Source: Maricaulis sp036231565
Lineage (GTDB): Bacteria; Pseudomonadota; Alphaproteobacteria; Caulobacterales; Maricaulaceae
Direction: 5' to 3'
DNA: 64,000 nucleotides
NCBI GenBank assembly: GCA_036231565.1
Contig: JAZAHA010000055.1
Coordinates: 62,001-126,000 of the forward strand
Shown piece after piece: positions 46,565-55,367 of this stretch (the first letter of the stretch is position 1; each line of letters starts with the position of its first letter). A program made the position numbers and the translations under genes. The notes beneath the pieces are model-generated. The model was not told the DNA's origin and ran no database searches. It worked only from the letters and a program-made list of their open reading frames with translations.

Positions 46565-48109
46565 ATGCCTCGCCAGACTTCCCGCTCCGCCCTCAACGTC
46601 CGTAATGCAACCTTGCAGGACATCCCCGGCATTGTCGCCCTGAGTGCCAAGGTCTATCCAACGATGGACCCGTATCCGGAAGGCATGATCCAGGGTCAGC
46701 TGATCAACTGCCCGGAAGGCCAGTTCGTTGTTGAATATGACGGCGTGATCGTGGGGTACGCCGCCAGTTTCGTTATTGATGAGGCCGCAGCGCTGGAGCC
46801 GCATACCTGGGACGAGATCACCGGCAATGGCTATGCGTCTCGTCACAATCCCCAGGGCGACTGGCTGTACGGGATGGAGATCATTGTCGATCCCGACCGG
46901 CGGCGGCTGCGGATCGGCCAGCGGCTGTACGACGCCCGGCGCGAGCTCGCCGAACGTCTTGAACTCAAGGGAATCGTGTTCGGTGGCCGCATGCCGCAGT
47001 GGAAGCGGCGGCGCAAACAGTATTCTACCCCGAAGGCTTATCTCGCCGCAGTCATGGCACAGGAGATTTCCGACCCGGTGATCCGCTTCCAGACCCGCAT
47101 GGGTTTCGAACCGATCGGCGTGCTCAAGGGCTATCTGCCGTATGACGAAGAATCGGGCGGCTATGCAACCCACATGGTCTGGCGCAATCCCTATGCGATC
47201 GAGCAGACCAAGAGCGACAGCGCACCGCCAGGCTCGAAGGATGTGGTACGCGTTGCCACTGTCCAGTTCCAGCAGCGCCGCGTGTCGAGTTTCGAGGAAT
47301 TCATCGGCAATATCGAGTACTTCGTCTCGGTGACCTCGGATTACCGATCGGATTTCGTCGTCTTCCCCGAACTGTTCACCCTGCAGCTCCTCGCGCTGGA
47401 GGAGACGCGTCTGACGCATGCCCAGTCGATCGAGCGGCTCACCGAATATACGCCGCGCTTCGTGGATGAGATGCGGCAGCTGGCCATCAGCTACAACATC
47501 AACATTATCGGGGGCTCACACCCGACCCGTACAGATGACGGGGATATCCAGAACGTCGCCTATGTCTTCCTGCGCGACGGGTCCGTGCATGCCCAGGAGA
47601 AGATCCATCCGACGCCGTCCGAGCGTCACTGGTGGAATATCAAGGGCGGCGACCAGATTGGCACGATCCAGACCGATTGCGGTCCGGTGGGTATCCTGAT
47701 CTGCTACGACAGCGAATTTCCCGAGCTTGCCCGCAAGCTGGCGGATGAGGGCGCGAAAATCTTCTTTGTTCCGTTCTGCACCGACAACCGGCAAGGCTAT
47801 ATGCGGGTGCGCTACTGCTCCCAGGCCCGGGCCATTGAAAACCAGTGCTACGTCGTGATGTCCGGCAATGTGGGGAATCTGCCAGGCGTGGAAAACATGG
47901 ACATCCAGTACGCCAAGTCCTGCATTCTCACGCCGTGCGACTTCAACTTTGCCCGGGACGGGATCGCCGAGGAATGCTCGGAGAATGTCGAGACGGTCTC
48001 GATCGCTGATCTGGACCTGACCGATCTGGACTGGGCACGCCAGGAAGGCACCGTCCGTAACCTGCGTGACCGGCGCTTCGACCTCTACGCCATTCGATGG
48101 AAGCGGTAG
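46565..48109 (+). CDS. GNAT acetyltransferase fused to carbon-nitrogen hydrolase (nitrilase fold)
   Basis: A 514-residue fusion. The N-terminal part (about 10-205) is a GNAT domain (NVRNATLQDIPGIVALSAKV, then MEIIVDPDRRRLRIGQRLYD and QTRMGFEPIG). The C-terminal part (about 225-500) is a nitrilase-superfamily amidase with the full triad: Glu about 269 in VVFPELF, Lys about 346 in HAQEKIHPTPSE, and Cys about 380 in GILICYDSEFPE. The second Glu supporting the cysteine is present in YDSEFPELA. It should hydrolyse or transfer an amide while the GNAT half acylates an amine. First gene of a coupled operon. The ATG chosen is the second in frame. Confidence 0.88.
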   Translation: MPRQTSRSALNVRNATLQDIPGIVALSAKVYPTMDPYPEGMIQGQLINCPEGQFVVEYDGVIVGYAASFVIDEAAALEPHTWDEITGNGYASRHNPQGDWLYGMEIIVDPDRRRLRIGQRLYDARRELAERLELKGIVFGGRMPQWKRRRKQYSTPKAYLAAVMAQEISDPVIRFQTRMGFEPIGVLKGYLPYDEESGGYATHMVWRNPYAIEQTKSDSAPPGSKDVVRVATVQFQQRRVSSFEEFIGNIEYFVSVTSDYRSDFVVFPELFTLQLLALEETRLTHAQSIERLTEYTPRFVDEMRQLAISYNINIIGGSHPTRTDDGDIQNVAYVFLRDGSVHAQEKIHPTPSERHWWNIKGGDQIGTIQTDCGPVGILICYDSEFPELARKLADEGAKIFFVPFCTDNRQGYMRVRYCSQARAIENQCYVVMSGNVGNLPGVENMDIQYAKSCILTPCDFNFARDGIAEECSENVETVSIADLDLTDLDWARQEGTVRNLRDRRFDLYAIRWKR

Positions 48110-48579
48110 CGGTCCGTGAGGCTGGCCGGGACGACCTCCCGGCAATCGACGCGATCGAATCCGCCAGCTTCGATCGTGACCGTTTCCCACGGCGCAATCT
48201 TGCCCGCATGCTGGCGGGTGGCCGGACCCGGTTTTTCCTTGCAGACGAGAACGCGGGATACTTGGCGCTGAGCCTGCGGCGCGGCGCTCGCACCGCGCGA
48301 ATCTATTCCCTGGCAGTACATCCGGACGCGCGCGGTCGAGGAATTGCGGGAGCCCTGATTGCGGCCGCGCGCGCCAGGGCGCGATCTGAAGGGCTGGGCG
48401 CACTGCGGCTGGAGGTCAGGGAAAGTAATCTGGCTGCACGCCGGCTCTATGAGCGCGAAGGATTTTGCTTGCGCGAGCGGCGTCCGGCCTATTACGAGGA
48501 CGGCGAAGCGGCCCTGCAACTCGAAGCGCTCCTTGAACCTCAGGAGCCGGCACGGACCCGGGAGACACCGATCTCGTGA
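48097..48579 (+). CDS. GNAT-family N-acetyltransferase (RimI-like)
   Basis: A 160-residue single-domain GNAT. VREAGRDDLPAIDAIESASF starts the fold, and the acetyl-CoA loop is seen in LAVHPDARGRGIAGALIAAA. A late LEVRESNLAARRLYEREGF completes the pattern, so RimI-like at the sequence level. Context suggests it acts on a small molecule or peptide. Its start overlaps the previous gene by 13 nt and its stop overlaps the ATP-grasp start by 4 nt. Confidence 0.88.
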   Translation: MEAVAVREAGRDDLPAIDAIESASFDRDRFPRRNLARMLAGGRTRFFLADENAGYLALSLRRGARTARIYSLAVHPDARGRGIAGALIAAARARARSEGLGALRLEVRESNLAARRLYEREGFCLRERRPAYYEDGEAALQLEALLEPQEPARTRETPIS

Positions 48580-50066
48580 GCGACTGGCTCATTCTCGTCG
48601 AACACGCCACCGACGTGGCGCAGCACGAAACGCCGCACAAGGTTCTGCGTGTGCGGGATTATCTGGCGAACCCGCGGCTCTTCATGTCGCGCCGTCCCAA
48701 TATCATCAATCTCGCCCGGTCCTATGCCTACCAGTCCAACGGCTACTACGCGTCGCTGCTGGCCGAGGCGCGCGGCCACCGGATCGTGCCGACGGCCCAG
48801 TCCATGGTCGAGCTGTCGCGCAAGACACTCTATGCCCAGGCACTGCCGGAACTCGATGCCGCCTTGTCGCGGGAGACCGAAGGGCGCGACATGCCAACTG
48901 GTCCGCTCCTGGTGGCGTTCGGACGTGTGCGTGAACCGGGACTGAAACGGTTCGGCCGCCTGCTGTTCGACTGGTTCCGGGTTCCTGTGCTCGAAGTGAG
49001 TCTCAATCCGGGCGGCCGGATCGAACGGATTCGTCCGCTTCCACCCAATACGCTGAAAGGTGAGGCGCGGGCCTTTTTCCTCGAAAGCCTGGACGCCCAT
49101 ACGGGACGGGCCTGGACGGCCCAGAAGGATCGCGTGCCGGCGCGTTGGTCGCTGGCCGTACTGGCCGATCCCAAAGAGGACCTGCCGCCCTCGAGCCCGG
49201 CCTCGCTGAAACGCCTCGCAACGGTCGCCGCAAAAATGGGTGTCGAAGTCGCGCCTATCGGTCCCAACGACCTGTCCAGCCTGGCGGAATACGACGCGCT
49301 GTTCATCCGGGCGACGACGGCGATCGACAATTACACCTACCGCTTTGCACGGCGAGCGGAACAGGAAGGCATGCCGGTCATCGATGACACGGCCTCGATG
49401 ATCCGTTGCACCAACAAGGTTTTCCTGAAAGAGCTGATGGAGCTGGGCGGTGTGCCATGTCCACGCACCGAAGTGCTGGACGAAAACCAGTCCCTGGACG
49501 GGCTGATCGAGCGGCTGGGCAGCCCGGTCGTGCTCAAGGCCCCGGACGGGTCCTTCAGCCGTTCGGTCCACAAGGTATCGAGCGAAGCCGAACTGAAAGA
49601 GCGCGCAAAGGCACTGTTCAAGGACACCGCCCTGATCATCGCACAGGAATACATGCCCACCGCCTATGACTGGCGTGTCGGCGTGCTGGACGGAAAGCCG
49701 CTTTATGCGTGCAAGTACAAGATGGCGCGCGGCCACTGGCAGATCATCAAGCATGGCGAGGGCGGCAAGGTGACCGAAGGCGGTTCGGAAACCGTCGCCG
49801 TCGAGAATGCTCCGGCCGAGGTCATCGATGTCGCGGTGAAGGCAGCCCGCATGATCGGGCAGGGGCTTTATGGCATCGACCTCAAGCAGAATGACCGCGG
49901 CGTCTTTGTCATCGAGGTCAATGACAATCCCAATCTCGACGCGGAGGTGGAAGGCCTGGTGCTCAAGGATGCCCTCTGGCAATCCATCATCAGCTGGTTC
50001 GCCGACCGGCTGGAGCGCCGTATCGGCGGTGCACCGGGGCAGGCCGCGCGGGACGCGGGAGCCTGA
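48576..50066 (+). CDS. RimK-like ATP-grasp ligase with RLAN N-terminal domain
   Basis: A 496-residue ligase. The N-terminal RLAN-type domain (about residues 1-150) contains LRVRDYLANPRLFMSRRPNI and SYAYQSNGYYASLLAEARGH. The ATP-grasp part follows: MIRCTNKVFLKELMELGGVP, VVLKAPDGSFSRSVHKVSSE (substrate or nucleotide loop), AQEYMPTAYDWRVGVLDGKP and GIDLKQNDRGVFVIEVNDNP, with the metal-binding EVNDNPN. RimK-type ATP-grasp enzymes join an amino acid or peptide by an amide bond using ATP. GTG start with GTGA overlap. The product is unknown. Confidence 0.88.
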   Translation: MSDWLILVEHATDVAQHETPHKVLRVRDYLANPRLFMSRRPNIINLARSYAYQSNGYYASLLAEARGHRIVPTAQSMVELSRKTLYAQALPELDAALSRETEGRDMPTGPLLVAFGRVREPGLKRFGRLLFDWFRVPVLEVSLNPGGRIERIRPLPPNTLKGEARAFFLESLDAHTGRAWTAQKDRVPARWSLAVLADPKEDLPPSSPASLKRLATVAAKMGVEVAPIGPNDLSSLAEYDALFIRATTAIDNYTYRFARRAEQEGMPVIDDTASMIRCTNKVFLKELMELGGVPCPRTEVLDENQSLDGLIERLGSPVVLKAPDGSFSRSVHKVSSEAELKERAKALFKDTALIIAQEYMPTAYDWRVGVLDGKPLYACKYKMARGHWQIIKHGEGGKVTEGGSETVAVENAPAEVIDVAVKAARMIGQGLYGIDLKQNDRGVFVIEVNDNPNLDAEVEGLVLKDALWQSIISWFADRLERRIGGAPGQAARDAGA

Positions 50067-50070
50067 AGCT

Positions 50071-50451
50071 GTGCCTTACGACGGTCATTGTCATTGCGGG
50101 CGCCTGGGCTGGACCCTGAACGCCGAGCCGCACTGGCTCACCCGCTGCAATTGCTCCTATTGCCGGCGTAGCGGCGCCCTCTGGGCACACGCGAGCGCGG
50201 CCGATATCAGCGTGCATGGAAATTCCGCGGACAAGATTCGCTACACGCATGGCGAGGCTACGCTCGCTTTCGTGTCGTGCCGACATTGCGGCTGTACCAC
50301 GCACTGGGAAAACCTGTCTGCAGGTTCCGGGGAACAAAGCTCGGAAGAGACGCGTATGGCCGTCAACGCCGCCATGCTGGACCCGGGGCAGATTTCGCAT
50401 CTGCGGGTCCGTCATTTTGACGGCGCTGACAGCTGGGACTTCCTTGACTAG
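50071..50451 (+). CDS. GFA-family (CENP-V/GFA) zinc protein
   Basis: A 126-residue protein of the glutathione-dependent formaldehyde-activating (GFA) fold. Zinc cysteines are seen in GHCHCGRLGWTL, RCNCSYCRRSG and CRHCGC. GTG start at 50071, 4 nt after the ATP-grasp stop. Most GFA-fold proteins outside Gfa itself have unknown substrates. The tight spacing suggests cotranscription with the ligase operon, and a role in handling its product is inference. Confidence 0.85.
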   Translation: MPYDGHCHCGRLGWTLNAEPHWLTRCNCSYCRRSGALWAHASAADISVHGNSADKIRYTHGEATLAFVSCRHCGCTTHWENLSAGSGEQSSEETRMAVNAAMLDPGQISHLRVRHFDGADSWDFLD

Positions 50452-50457
50452 CGCGGC

Positions 50458-50586
50458 TTAGTCCGCGGCGTCCTGGACCGCTTCACCCGCTTCCTCGACA
50501 TCCTGCCCGGCACCGCGCACGGTGTTGCAGGCGGCCAGCGAAAGCGTGGTCAGGGCAAGAAGAAGGCCGATCACAAGGTTTTTCAT
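50458..50586 (-). CDS. Entericidin-like small lipoprotein, copy 1
   Basis: A 42-residue lipoprotein with signal LVIGLLLALTTLSLAAC and a lipobox LAAC. The mature part NTVRGAGQDVEEAGEAVQDA is the entericidin EcnA/EcnB pattern. Such small lipoproteins affect membrane integrity in stationary phase in enteric bacteria. ATG at 50584-50586, with GGAG not obvious. A near-copy lies 103 nt upstream on the same strand. Confidence 0.85.
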   Translation of the reverse strand: MKNLVIGLLLALTTLSLAACNTVRGAGQDVEEAGEAVQDAAD

Positions 50587-50689
50587 CGCAACAATCTCCA
50601 TTTGCAGAACATGTGCAGGAGATACGCATAAGTGCAGGAAAGGGTTCCGCACCCCTCACGAAACCCTGTGAAGACCGTACCGGCAGTGC

Positions 50690-50818
50690 CTAGCTCGACG
50701 CGTCCTGGACAGCCTCACCGGCGCGTTCAACATCCTGCCCGATGCCGCGGATTGTGTTGCAGGCAGCGAGCGAAAGGGCAGTCAGGGCGATCAGGACGCC
50801 GGTAGCAAGCTTTTTCAC
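50690..50818 (-). CDS. Entericidin-like small lipoprotein, copy 2
   Basis: Also 42 residues; it starts with GTG (50816-50818) behind AGGAA. The signal is KKLATGVLIALTALSLAAC and the mature part NTIRGIGQDVERAGEAVQDA. It matches copy 1 in length and at most positions, so the two arose by tandem duplication. The differing residues are mostly in the signal and at E-to-R in the mature part, which changes charge and might mark an antidote/toxin pair as proposed for EcnAB. Confidence 0.8.
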   Translation of the reverse strand: MKKLATGVLIALTALSLAACNTIRGIGQDVERAGEAVQDASS

Positions 50819-51079
50819 GGAGCAGTTTCCTTTCTGGAATGCCTCCGCAGATTAGCACGCGCGGGCCGGTTGGAAAGTCGAATAAGACGGATGGCATGAC
50901 GGCCCTGTCGGCCATCATGGTGAGGCTCGCAACACTTCCTTGGGAGGGTCAGGGCGGCCGACCGGTCACCCGCCGGGCTTTAGTATCCGCTGGCTGTCCG
51001 GCTTCATTCCGAAACCAGGGGCAGACGCGGACGCGTTCGTTGTCTAGGCACTTCCTGTCGCGCTTGTTATTTCTTCCGG

Positions 51080-51742
51080 ATGAGGGCGTGGCGCGGATAC
51101 GAAAAGTGGGAGTTCACCGCGGCTGGCGACGAAGACACGCCTGTTTTCCCTGATGGTTGCCGAGATATCCTCGTGATCGAGGCGCGCAGCGGTCCGCCAT
51201 GCATCACTCTGACCAGTCACGATGTTGTGCCACGTCACGTTCGGCTGACAACGGGAACACACATCACAGGATTCCGGCTTAGGCCCGGCTCACAACTCGC
51301 TCCTGGAGCTCTGGATGCCATTGCAGGACAGCCTCGTGATACGGAAGCCATACTCGCGGAGGCCCGGCACGACCCGGACGATCTCGGCGAAGTAATCGAG
51401 GCCCTGACCAGGCCGGGGGCCAGTCTTCGGTCTGTAGCCGCAGCAGAGGGTGTATCACAACGCACGCTGCAGCGGCGGTTTCGGGAATTCGCTCTGCCGG
51501 CCCCGGATTATTGGCGCCTGCTGGCACGGGCCCGCCGCGCTGCGCAATGCCTCGCATCTACCCGCACGCTGGCCGACATTGCCGGTGAAAACGGCTATGC
51601 CGACCAGGCTCACATGACGCGCGAATGCCTGCGCTGGTTCGGGGCGACGCCGGCGAGGCTGCGGGGAGATCCGCGCCGTCTAGCGCTGATATCTCAGCCG
51701 GCGCTGGGCAACTGGACCGGAGAGCAGATCTCCACCAGATAG
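51080..51742 (+). CDS. AraC-type helix-turn-helix regulator
   Basis: A 220-residue regulator. The N-terminal part has the early YEKWEFTAAGDEDTPVFPDG and GCRDILVIE pattern of cupin-less AraC relatives (DUF6597-like sensor). The HTH part is residues 115-205: LRSVAAAEGVSQRTLQRRFR and LADIAGENGYADQAHMTREC, with FGATPARLRG at the end. Its 3' end overlaps the VOC gene by 49 nt, convergent. Target genes unknown. Confidence 0.86.
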   Translation: MRAWRGYEKWEFTAAGDEDTPVFPDGCRDILVIEARSGPPCITLTSHDVVPRHVRLTTGTHITGFRLRPGSQLAPGALDAIAGQPRDTEAILAEARHDPDDLGEVIEALTRPGASLRSVAAAEGVSQRTLQRRFREFALPAPDYWRLLARARRAAQCLASTRTLADIAGENGYADQAHMTRECLRWFGATPARLRGDPRRLALISQPALGNWTGEQISTR

Positions 51743-52089
51743 CCGTCCGGATCGCTGACATAGGACGTGATCTGACCCCAGGTCTCCGCCCGCGCATCCT
51801 GCTTAAGCGTGGCGCCGGCCTTGACGGCGCGGGCTAGGGCGGCCGCCACATCGTCCGTCTCGAAAGCGAGCTCGAAGACCGGTGCATTGGCATCCGGCTG
51901 TTGCGGCGACTTGCCGAGCTGCCGCATCAGGGCTGTTGAGGAAAAGGCCAGCCGCGTCTCGCCGGTTTTCAGTTCGCCATAGTCTCCGCTCTCATGCAGG
52001 AAGTTCCGCTCCAGTCCGAAGGCGGCTTCGTAGAAGGCCATCGAGGCAGCAACGTTGTCGACATAGAGGATGATGTAGCGAAAGATCAT
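51694..52089 (-). CDS. VOC-family (glyoxalase/bleomycin-resistance) protein
   Basis: A 131-residue single VOC domain. Start IILYVDNVAASMAFYEAAFG, middle GDYGELKTGETRLAFSSTAL, end TSYVSDPDGYLVEICSPVQL, with the metal-type Glu in YLVEIC. VOC proteins include glyoxalases, dioxygenases and antibiotic-binding proteins; this one looks like a PhnB/bleomycin-type homologue of unknown substrate. ATG at 52087-52089. Confidence 0.88.
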   Translation of the reverse strand: MIFRYIILYVDNVAASMAFYEAAFGLERNFLHESGDYGELKTGETRLAFSSTALMRQLGKSPQQPDANAPVFELAFETDDVAAALARAVKAGATLKQDARAETWGQITSYVSDPDGYLVEICSPVQLPSAG

Positions 52090-52315
52090 GCGGGGACTCC
52101 GGTGTGCAAAAGCGATCCCGGACATCTAGCGCATGCCATGCCAGCCCGTCTTGAAGGATCGCGACAGGTATGCGGGCGCGGTCGCGGACGGAAACGAACC
52201 GATATCGAGCCCGCGGGGTTCGCAAGGGCGACGGTGCGACGGGCAAAGTTTCAAAAGGGTGGCAACCTGCCCCGTCGGAGGCATTTGCGACGCACATTGC
52301 CGTGATCGCACGGCA

Positions 52316-52403
52316 TGGCGGAGGGGGAGGGATTCGAACCCCCGGAACCTCGCGGTTCAACGGTTTTCAAGACCGCCGCAATCGACCACTCTGCCACCCC
52401 TCC
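52316..52403 (-). tRNA. tRNA-Ser (anticodon TGA)
   Basis: An 88-nt class II tRNA with a long variable arm. The 5' GGAGGGG (52403-52397) pairs with CCCCTCC, and CCA is encoded (52318-52316). The loop CTTGAAA gives anticodon TGA, reading UCA codons. The T loop reads TTCGAAT. Confidence 0.97.
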
Positions 52404-52577
52404 GGTCCAGCGCAGATAACGGCGATACGGTCGCTGGCGCAAGTATGGATGCCAGAACGCGCCGCAGACGAGGCGAAGCCGGTGCGCTGGACAGTCGCGA
52501 CATGAAACAGGGTTACCCTCCCTTCACCAATCCGGGTTAGTCTCGCTTCCGTATCGTCAGCGAAAACCGGTTCAGCC

Positions 52578-53483
52578 TTGCCCAGACTGTCTCTCGCTCT
52601 TGTTGCTCTTGTCGCTGCATCGCTTGCGGCATGTGCATCCTCGCCCGAACGCTATTCCAGCTACCCGCCCTCGGTGCCGGCAACGCTGCCGCAGACGAGC
52701 GGGACTGCCACGCCGGTCGATATCGATGTGGCCGGCCTGATCGCTACGGACAGCGGCCACCAGAAGGTCGGCAATCCCTATCGCGTCGGCAGCCGGACCT
52801 ATAGGCCGCAGCGGGACGATCGCTATGATCGAACCGGAATTGCGTCCTGGTACGGTCCGAATTTCCACGGCAGACCAACAGCCAACGGTGAAATCTTCGA
52901 CCAATACGCGATGACAGCCGCCCATACGACCCTGCCGATTCCCTCGATCGCGGAAGTCACCAATCTGGAAAACGGACGCAGCATCATCGTGCGCGTCAAC
53001 GATCGCGGTCCCTTCGTGGACGACCGGATTATCGACTTGTCACGGGCCGCAGCAACCGAGCTTGACTATGTGGGGTCGGGGCTCGCGCGGGTGCGGGTCC
53101 GCTATCTCGGTCCGGCCCATCCCGACGCTCCCCCACCTCAGCGTAATGTCCGCGTCGCCGGAGTACCGACGTCCGCGCTCGCTGCACAACCGTCCAGCCC
53201 CGCCATGGCGCGGACTGTCGCGGCTGTCGAGGACGTTCCGGTGCGGGCCGGACGGGATGTGACGCTGCAGCTCGGCGCTTTCAGCGATGCGGATAATGCC
53301 GACCGGCTGGCCCAACGCATTGCGGGAGCCGGAGACGTATGGGTCGAGCCCGGCCAGTCCGACCACGGTCCGATATACCGCGTCTTCTTCGGACGCTGGT
53401 CTGATCGCAGCGGCGCCGATGCGGCGCGGGCCAGCCTGGCCGACTGGGGCGTGTTCGGTGCCCGGATCGTCACCCTCGACTGA
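52578..53483 (+). CDS. rlpA: RlpA-like septal lipoprotein with SPOR domain
   Basis: A 301-residue lipoprotein: signal LSLALVALVAASLAACASSP with lipobox LAAC, a double-psi beta-barrel domain (TGIASWYGPNFHGRPTANGE, then MTAAHTTLPIPSIAEVTNLE, VRVNDRGPFVDDRIIDLS) and a C-terminal SPOR domain (LQLGAFSDADNADRLAQRIA). RlpA proteins are lytic transglycosylases or septum-binding peptidoglycan enzymes. The start is TTG at 52578, the only one giving a complete signal; no good ribosome site. It lies upstream of the D-Ala-D-Ala carboxypeptidase gene, 100 nt apart. Confidence 0.88.
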   Translation: MPRLSLALVALVAASLAACASSPERYSSYPPSVPATLPQTSGTATPVDIDVAGLIATDSGHQKVGNPYRVGSRTYRPQRDDRYDRTGIASWYGPNFHGRPTANGEIFDQYAMTAAHTTLPIPSIAEVTNLENGRSIIVRVNDRGPFVDDRIIDLSRAAATELDYVGSGLARVRVRYLGPAHPDAPPPQRNVRVAGVPTSALAAQPSSPAMARTVAAVEDVPVRAGRDVTLQLGAFSDADNADRLAQRIAGAGDVWVEPGQSDHGPIYRVFFGRWSDRSGADAARASLADWGVFGARIVTLD

Positions 53484-53583
53484 GCCTGCTGCGTCCGTGA
53501 CGCTGGACGCCATGGTCTTGCCGCGCTTTGATGCTTCCTGTTGCCAAGCCGCCCCCATCTGATTCCGGCCAGGGAGTTCCTCC

Positions 53584-54729
53584 GTGCGCAGTCTTCTTGC
53601 GATTCTTCTTTTCGCCATCCCGGTTGCAGCCGCACCGGCCGTCGCCCAGAACACCTATGAAACCGACGCGAGCCATGCGGTGATCATGGATTTCGAGACC
53701 GGCACGATCCTGTTCTCGAAGAATGGCGACGAGCCCATGCCGCCGGCCTCCATGTCCAAGATGATGACGGTGCTGATGACGCTTGAGGCCATCGAGTCGG
53801 GCTCGCTGTCGCTGGACGACGAACTGCCCGTATCCGAAGAAGCCTGGCGGCGCGGCGGCGCGGCTTCGGGCTCGTCGACCATGTTCCTGGATGTGAACAG
53901 CCGTGCGCGGGTCGAGGATCTGCTGCGTGGTGTGATTATCCAGTCCGGCAATGATGCCTGTATTGTTCTCGCCGAGGCGATCGGCGGCAGCGAAGCGGCC
54001 TTCGCCGACATGATGACCCAGCGTGCCCGCGAACTGGGTCTGGAGAACGCGCATTTTGCCAATTCCACGGGCTGGCCCGATCCGGATCATATGGTCAGCG
54101 CGGAAGACCTTGCCCGCATCGCCCGTATCCTCATCCGGGATCATCCTGATTTCTACGGCATCTGGGCCGAGCGGGAATTCACCTATAACGGCATCCGCCA
54201 GTATAACCGAAACCCGCTGCTGGGCGTGTTCTCGGGGGCTGACGGTCTGAAGACCGGCCACACGGAAGACAGCGGCTACGGCCTTGTCGGATCTGCCGAA
54301 CGCGACGGCGAGCGGCGTATTATAGTCTTTAATGGCATGGACTCGAATGCGGCTCGCGCCGCCGAGGCCGAGCGCATGATGCGTGCCGCACTGACCGATT
54401 ATGGCGTCTACAATCTTTTTGCGGCCGGTGACACGGTCGAGCATGAAGCCGAGGTCTTCATGGGAACGGCCTCCACTGTCGCGCTTCGTGTCGACGAGGA
54501 CATTGCTGTCGGCCTGCACCGCCGGGCCCGGCGCGACATGACGGTTTCCGTGAATTATGACGGCCCCGTTCCAGCGCCGATCGCGGATGGCGATGTCATC
54601 GCGACCCTGACCGTCGAAGCACCCGGCATGGAGCCGCAGGACTTCCCGCTGGTCGCAGCGAATGACGTTCCCCGGAAAGGACTGATGGGCCGTATCGGGG
54701 CAGCGCTTGTCCACATGATCCGGGGCTGA
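53584..54729 (+). CDS. D-alanyl-D-alanine carboxypeptidase (DacF/PBP5-type)
   Basis: A 381-residue periplasmic penicillin-binding protein with a signal peptide (LLAILLFAIPVAAAPAVAQ). Active-site motifs: SxxK at 56-59 (ASMSKMM), SGN in IIQSGNDACIVL, KTG in GLKTGHTEDSGYG. A C-terminal beta domain follows. It trims the terminal D-Ala of peptidoglycan stem peptides. GTG start with AGGGAG 9 nt upstream. Six nt separate it from tmk. Confidence 0.94.
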   Translation: MRSLLAILLFAIPVAAAPAVAQNTYETDASHAVIMDFETGTILFSKNGDEPMPPASMSKMMTVLMTLEAIESGSLSLDDELPVSEEAWRRGGAASGSSTMFLDVNSRARVEDLLRGVIIQSGNDACIVLAEAIGGSEAAFADMMTQRARELGLENAHFANSTGWPDPDHMVSAEDLARIARILIRDHPDFYGIWAEREFTYNGIRQYNRNPLLGVFSGADGLKTGHTEDSGYGLVGSAERDGERRIIVFNGMDSNAARAAEAERMMRAALTDYGVYNLFAAGDTVEHEAEVFMGTASTVALRVDEDIAVGLHRRARRDMTVSVNYDGPVPAPIADGDVIATLTVEAPGMEPQDFPLVAANDVPRKGLMGRIGAALVHMIRG

Positions 54730-54734
54730 TCGGC

Positions 54735-55367
54735 GTGCGGGGCAAGTTCATAACACTTGAAGGCGGCGAGGGCGCTGGCAAGACGACGCTGATCAAGGCC
54801 TTGCAGGCCGCCCTTGCGGCAAAAGGCCTTGATGTGGTTGTCACCCGGGAGCCGGGCGGCACGCCGGGTGCGGAAGTCCTGCGCGACATCCTGCTCAAAG
54901 GGGCGACCGATCGCTGGTCCCCGGTCACCGAAGCGCTGTTGATGTATGCCGCGCGGGTCGATCATGTCGAACGGCTGATCGAACCGGCGCTGGCTCGTGG
55001 CGCCTGGGTGATTTCCGACCGCTTTGCCGATTCCACCCTGGCGTACCAGGGCACGGCCGGCGGCGTGCCGCTTGACCGTATCCGCCAGCTTCACGGCGCG
55101 GCGCTGGGTGAATTTCGCCCGGATCTGACCCTTGTGCTCGATCTTGATCCACGGACCGGGCTGGAGCGGACGGTCGCGCGCGGCGAGGATGCGACCCGTT
55201 TCGAGCGTTTCGACGGAGATTTTCACGCTCGCTTGCGCCAGGCTTTTCTGGACATCGCTGCGGACGAGCCCGATCGTTGCGTTGTGCTGGATGCCCGTGC
55301 CGATGCGGATGCCGTTGCGGCGGCGGCCCTTCAGGCCATCGAGACACGGCTCGGCGCACCGGCATGA
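54735..55367 (+). CDS. tmk: dTMP kinase
   Basis: A 210-residue thymidylate kinase with P-loop LEGGEGAGKTTL near residue 8, the DR(F/Y) motif in VISDRFADSTLAYQG and TREPGGTPGAEVLRDILL. It makes dTDP from dTMP. GTG start (54735). The stop overlaps the holB start by 4 nt (ATGA). Confidence 0.96.
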   Translation: MRGKFITLEGGEGAGKTTLIKALQAALAAKGLDVVVTREPGGTPGAEVLRDILLKGATDRWSPVTEALLMYAARVDHVERLIEPALARGAWVISDRFADSTLAYQGTAGGVPLDRIRQLHGAALGEFRPDLTLVLDLDPRTGLERTVARGEDATRFERFDGDFHARLRQAFLDIAADEPDRCVVLDARADADAVAAAALQAIETRLGAPA

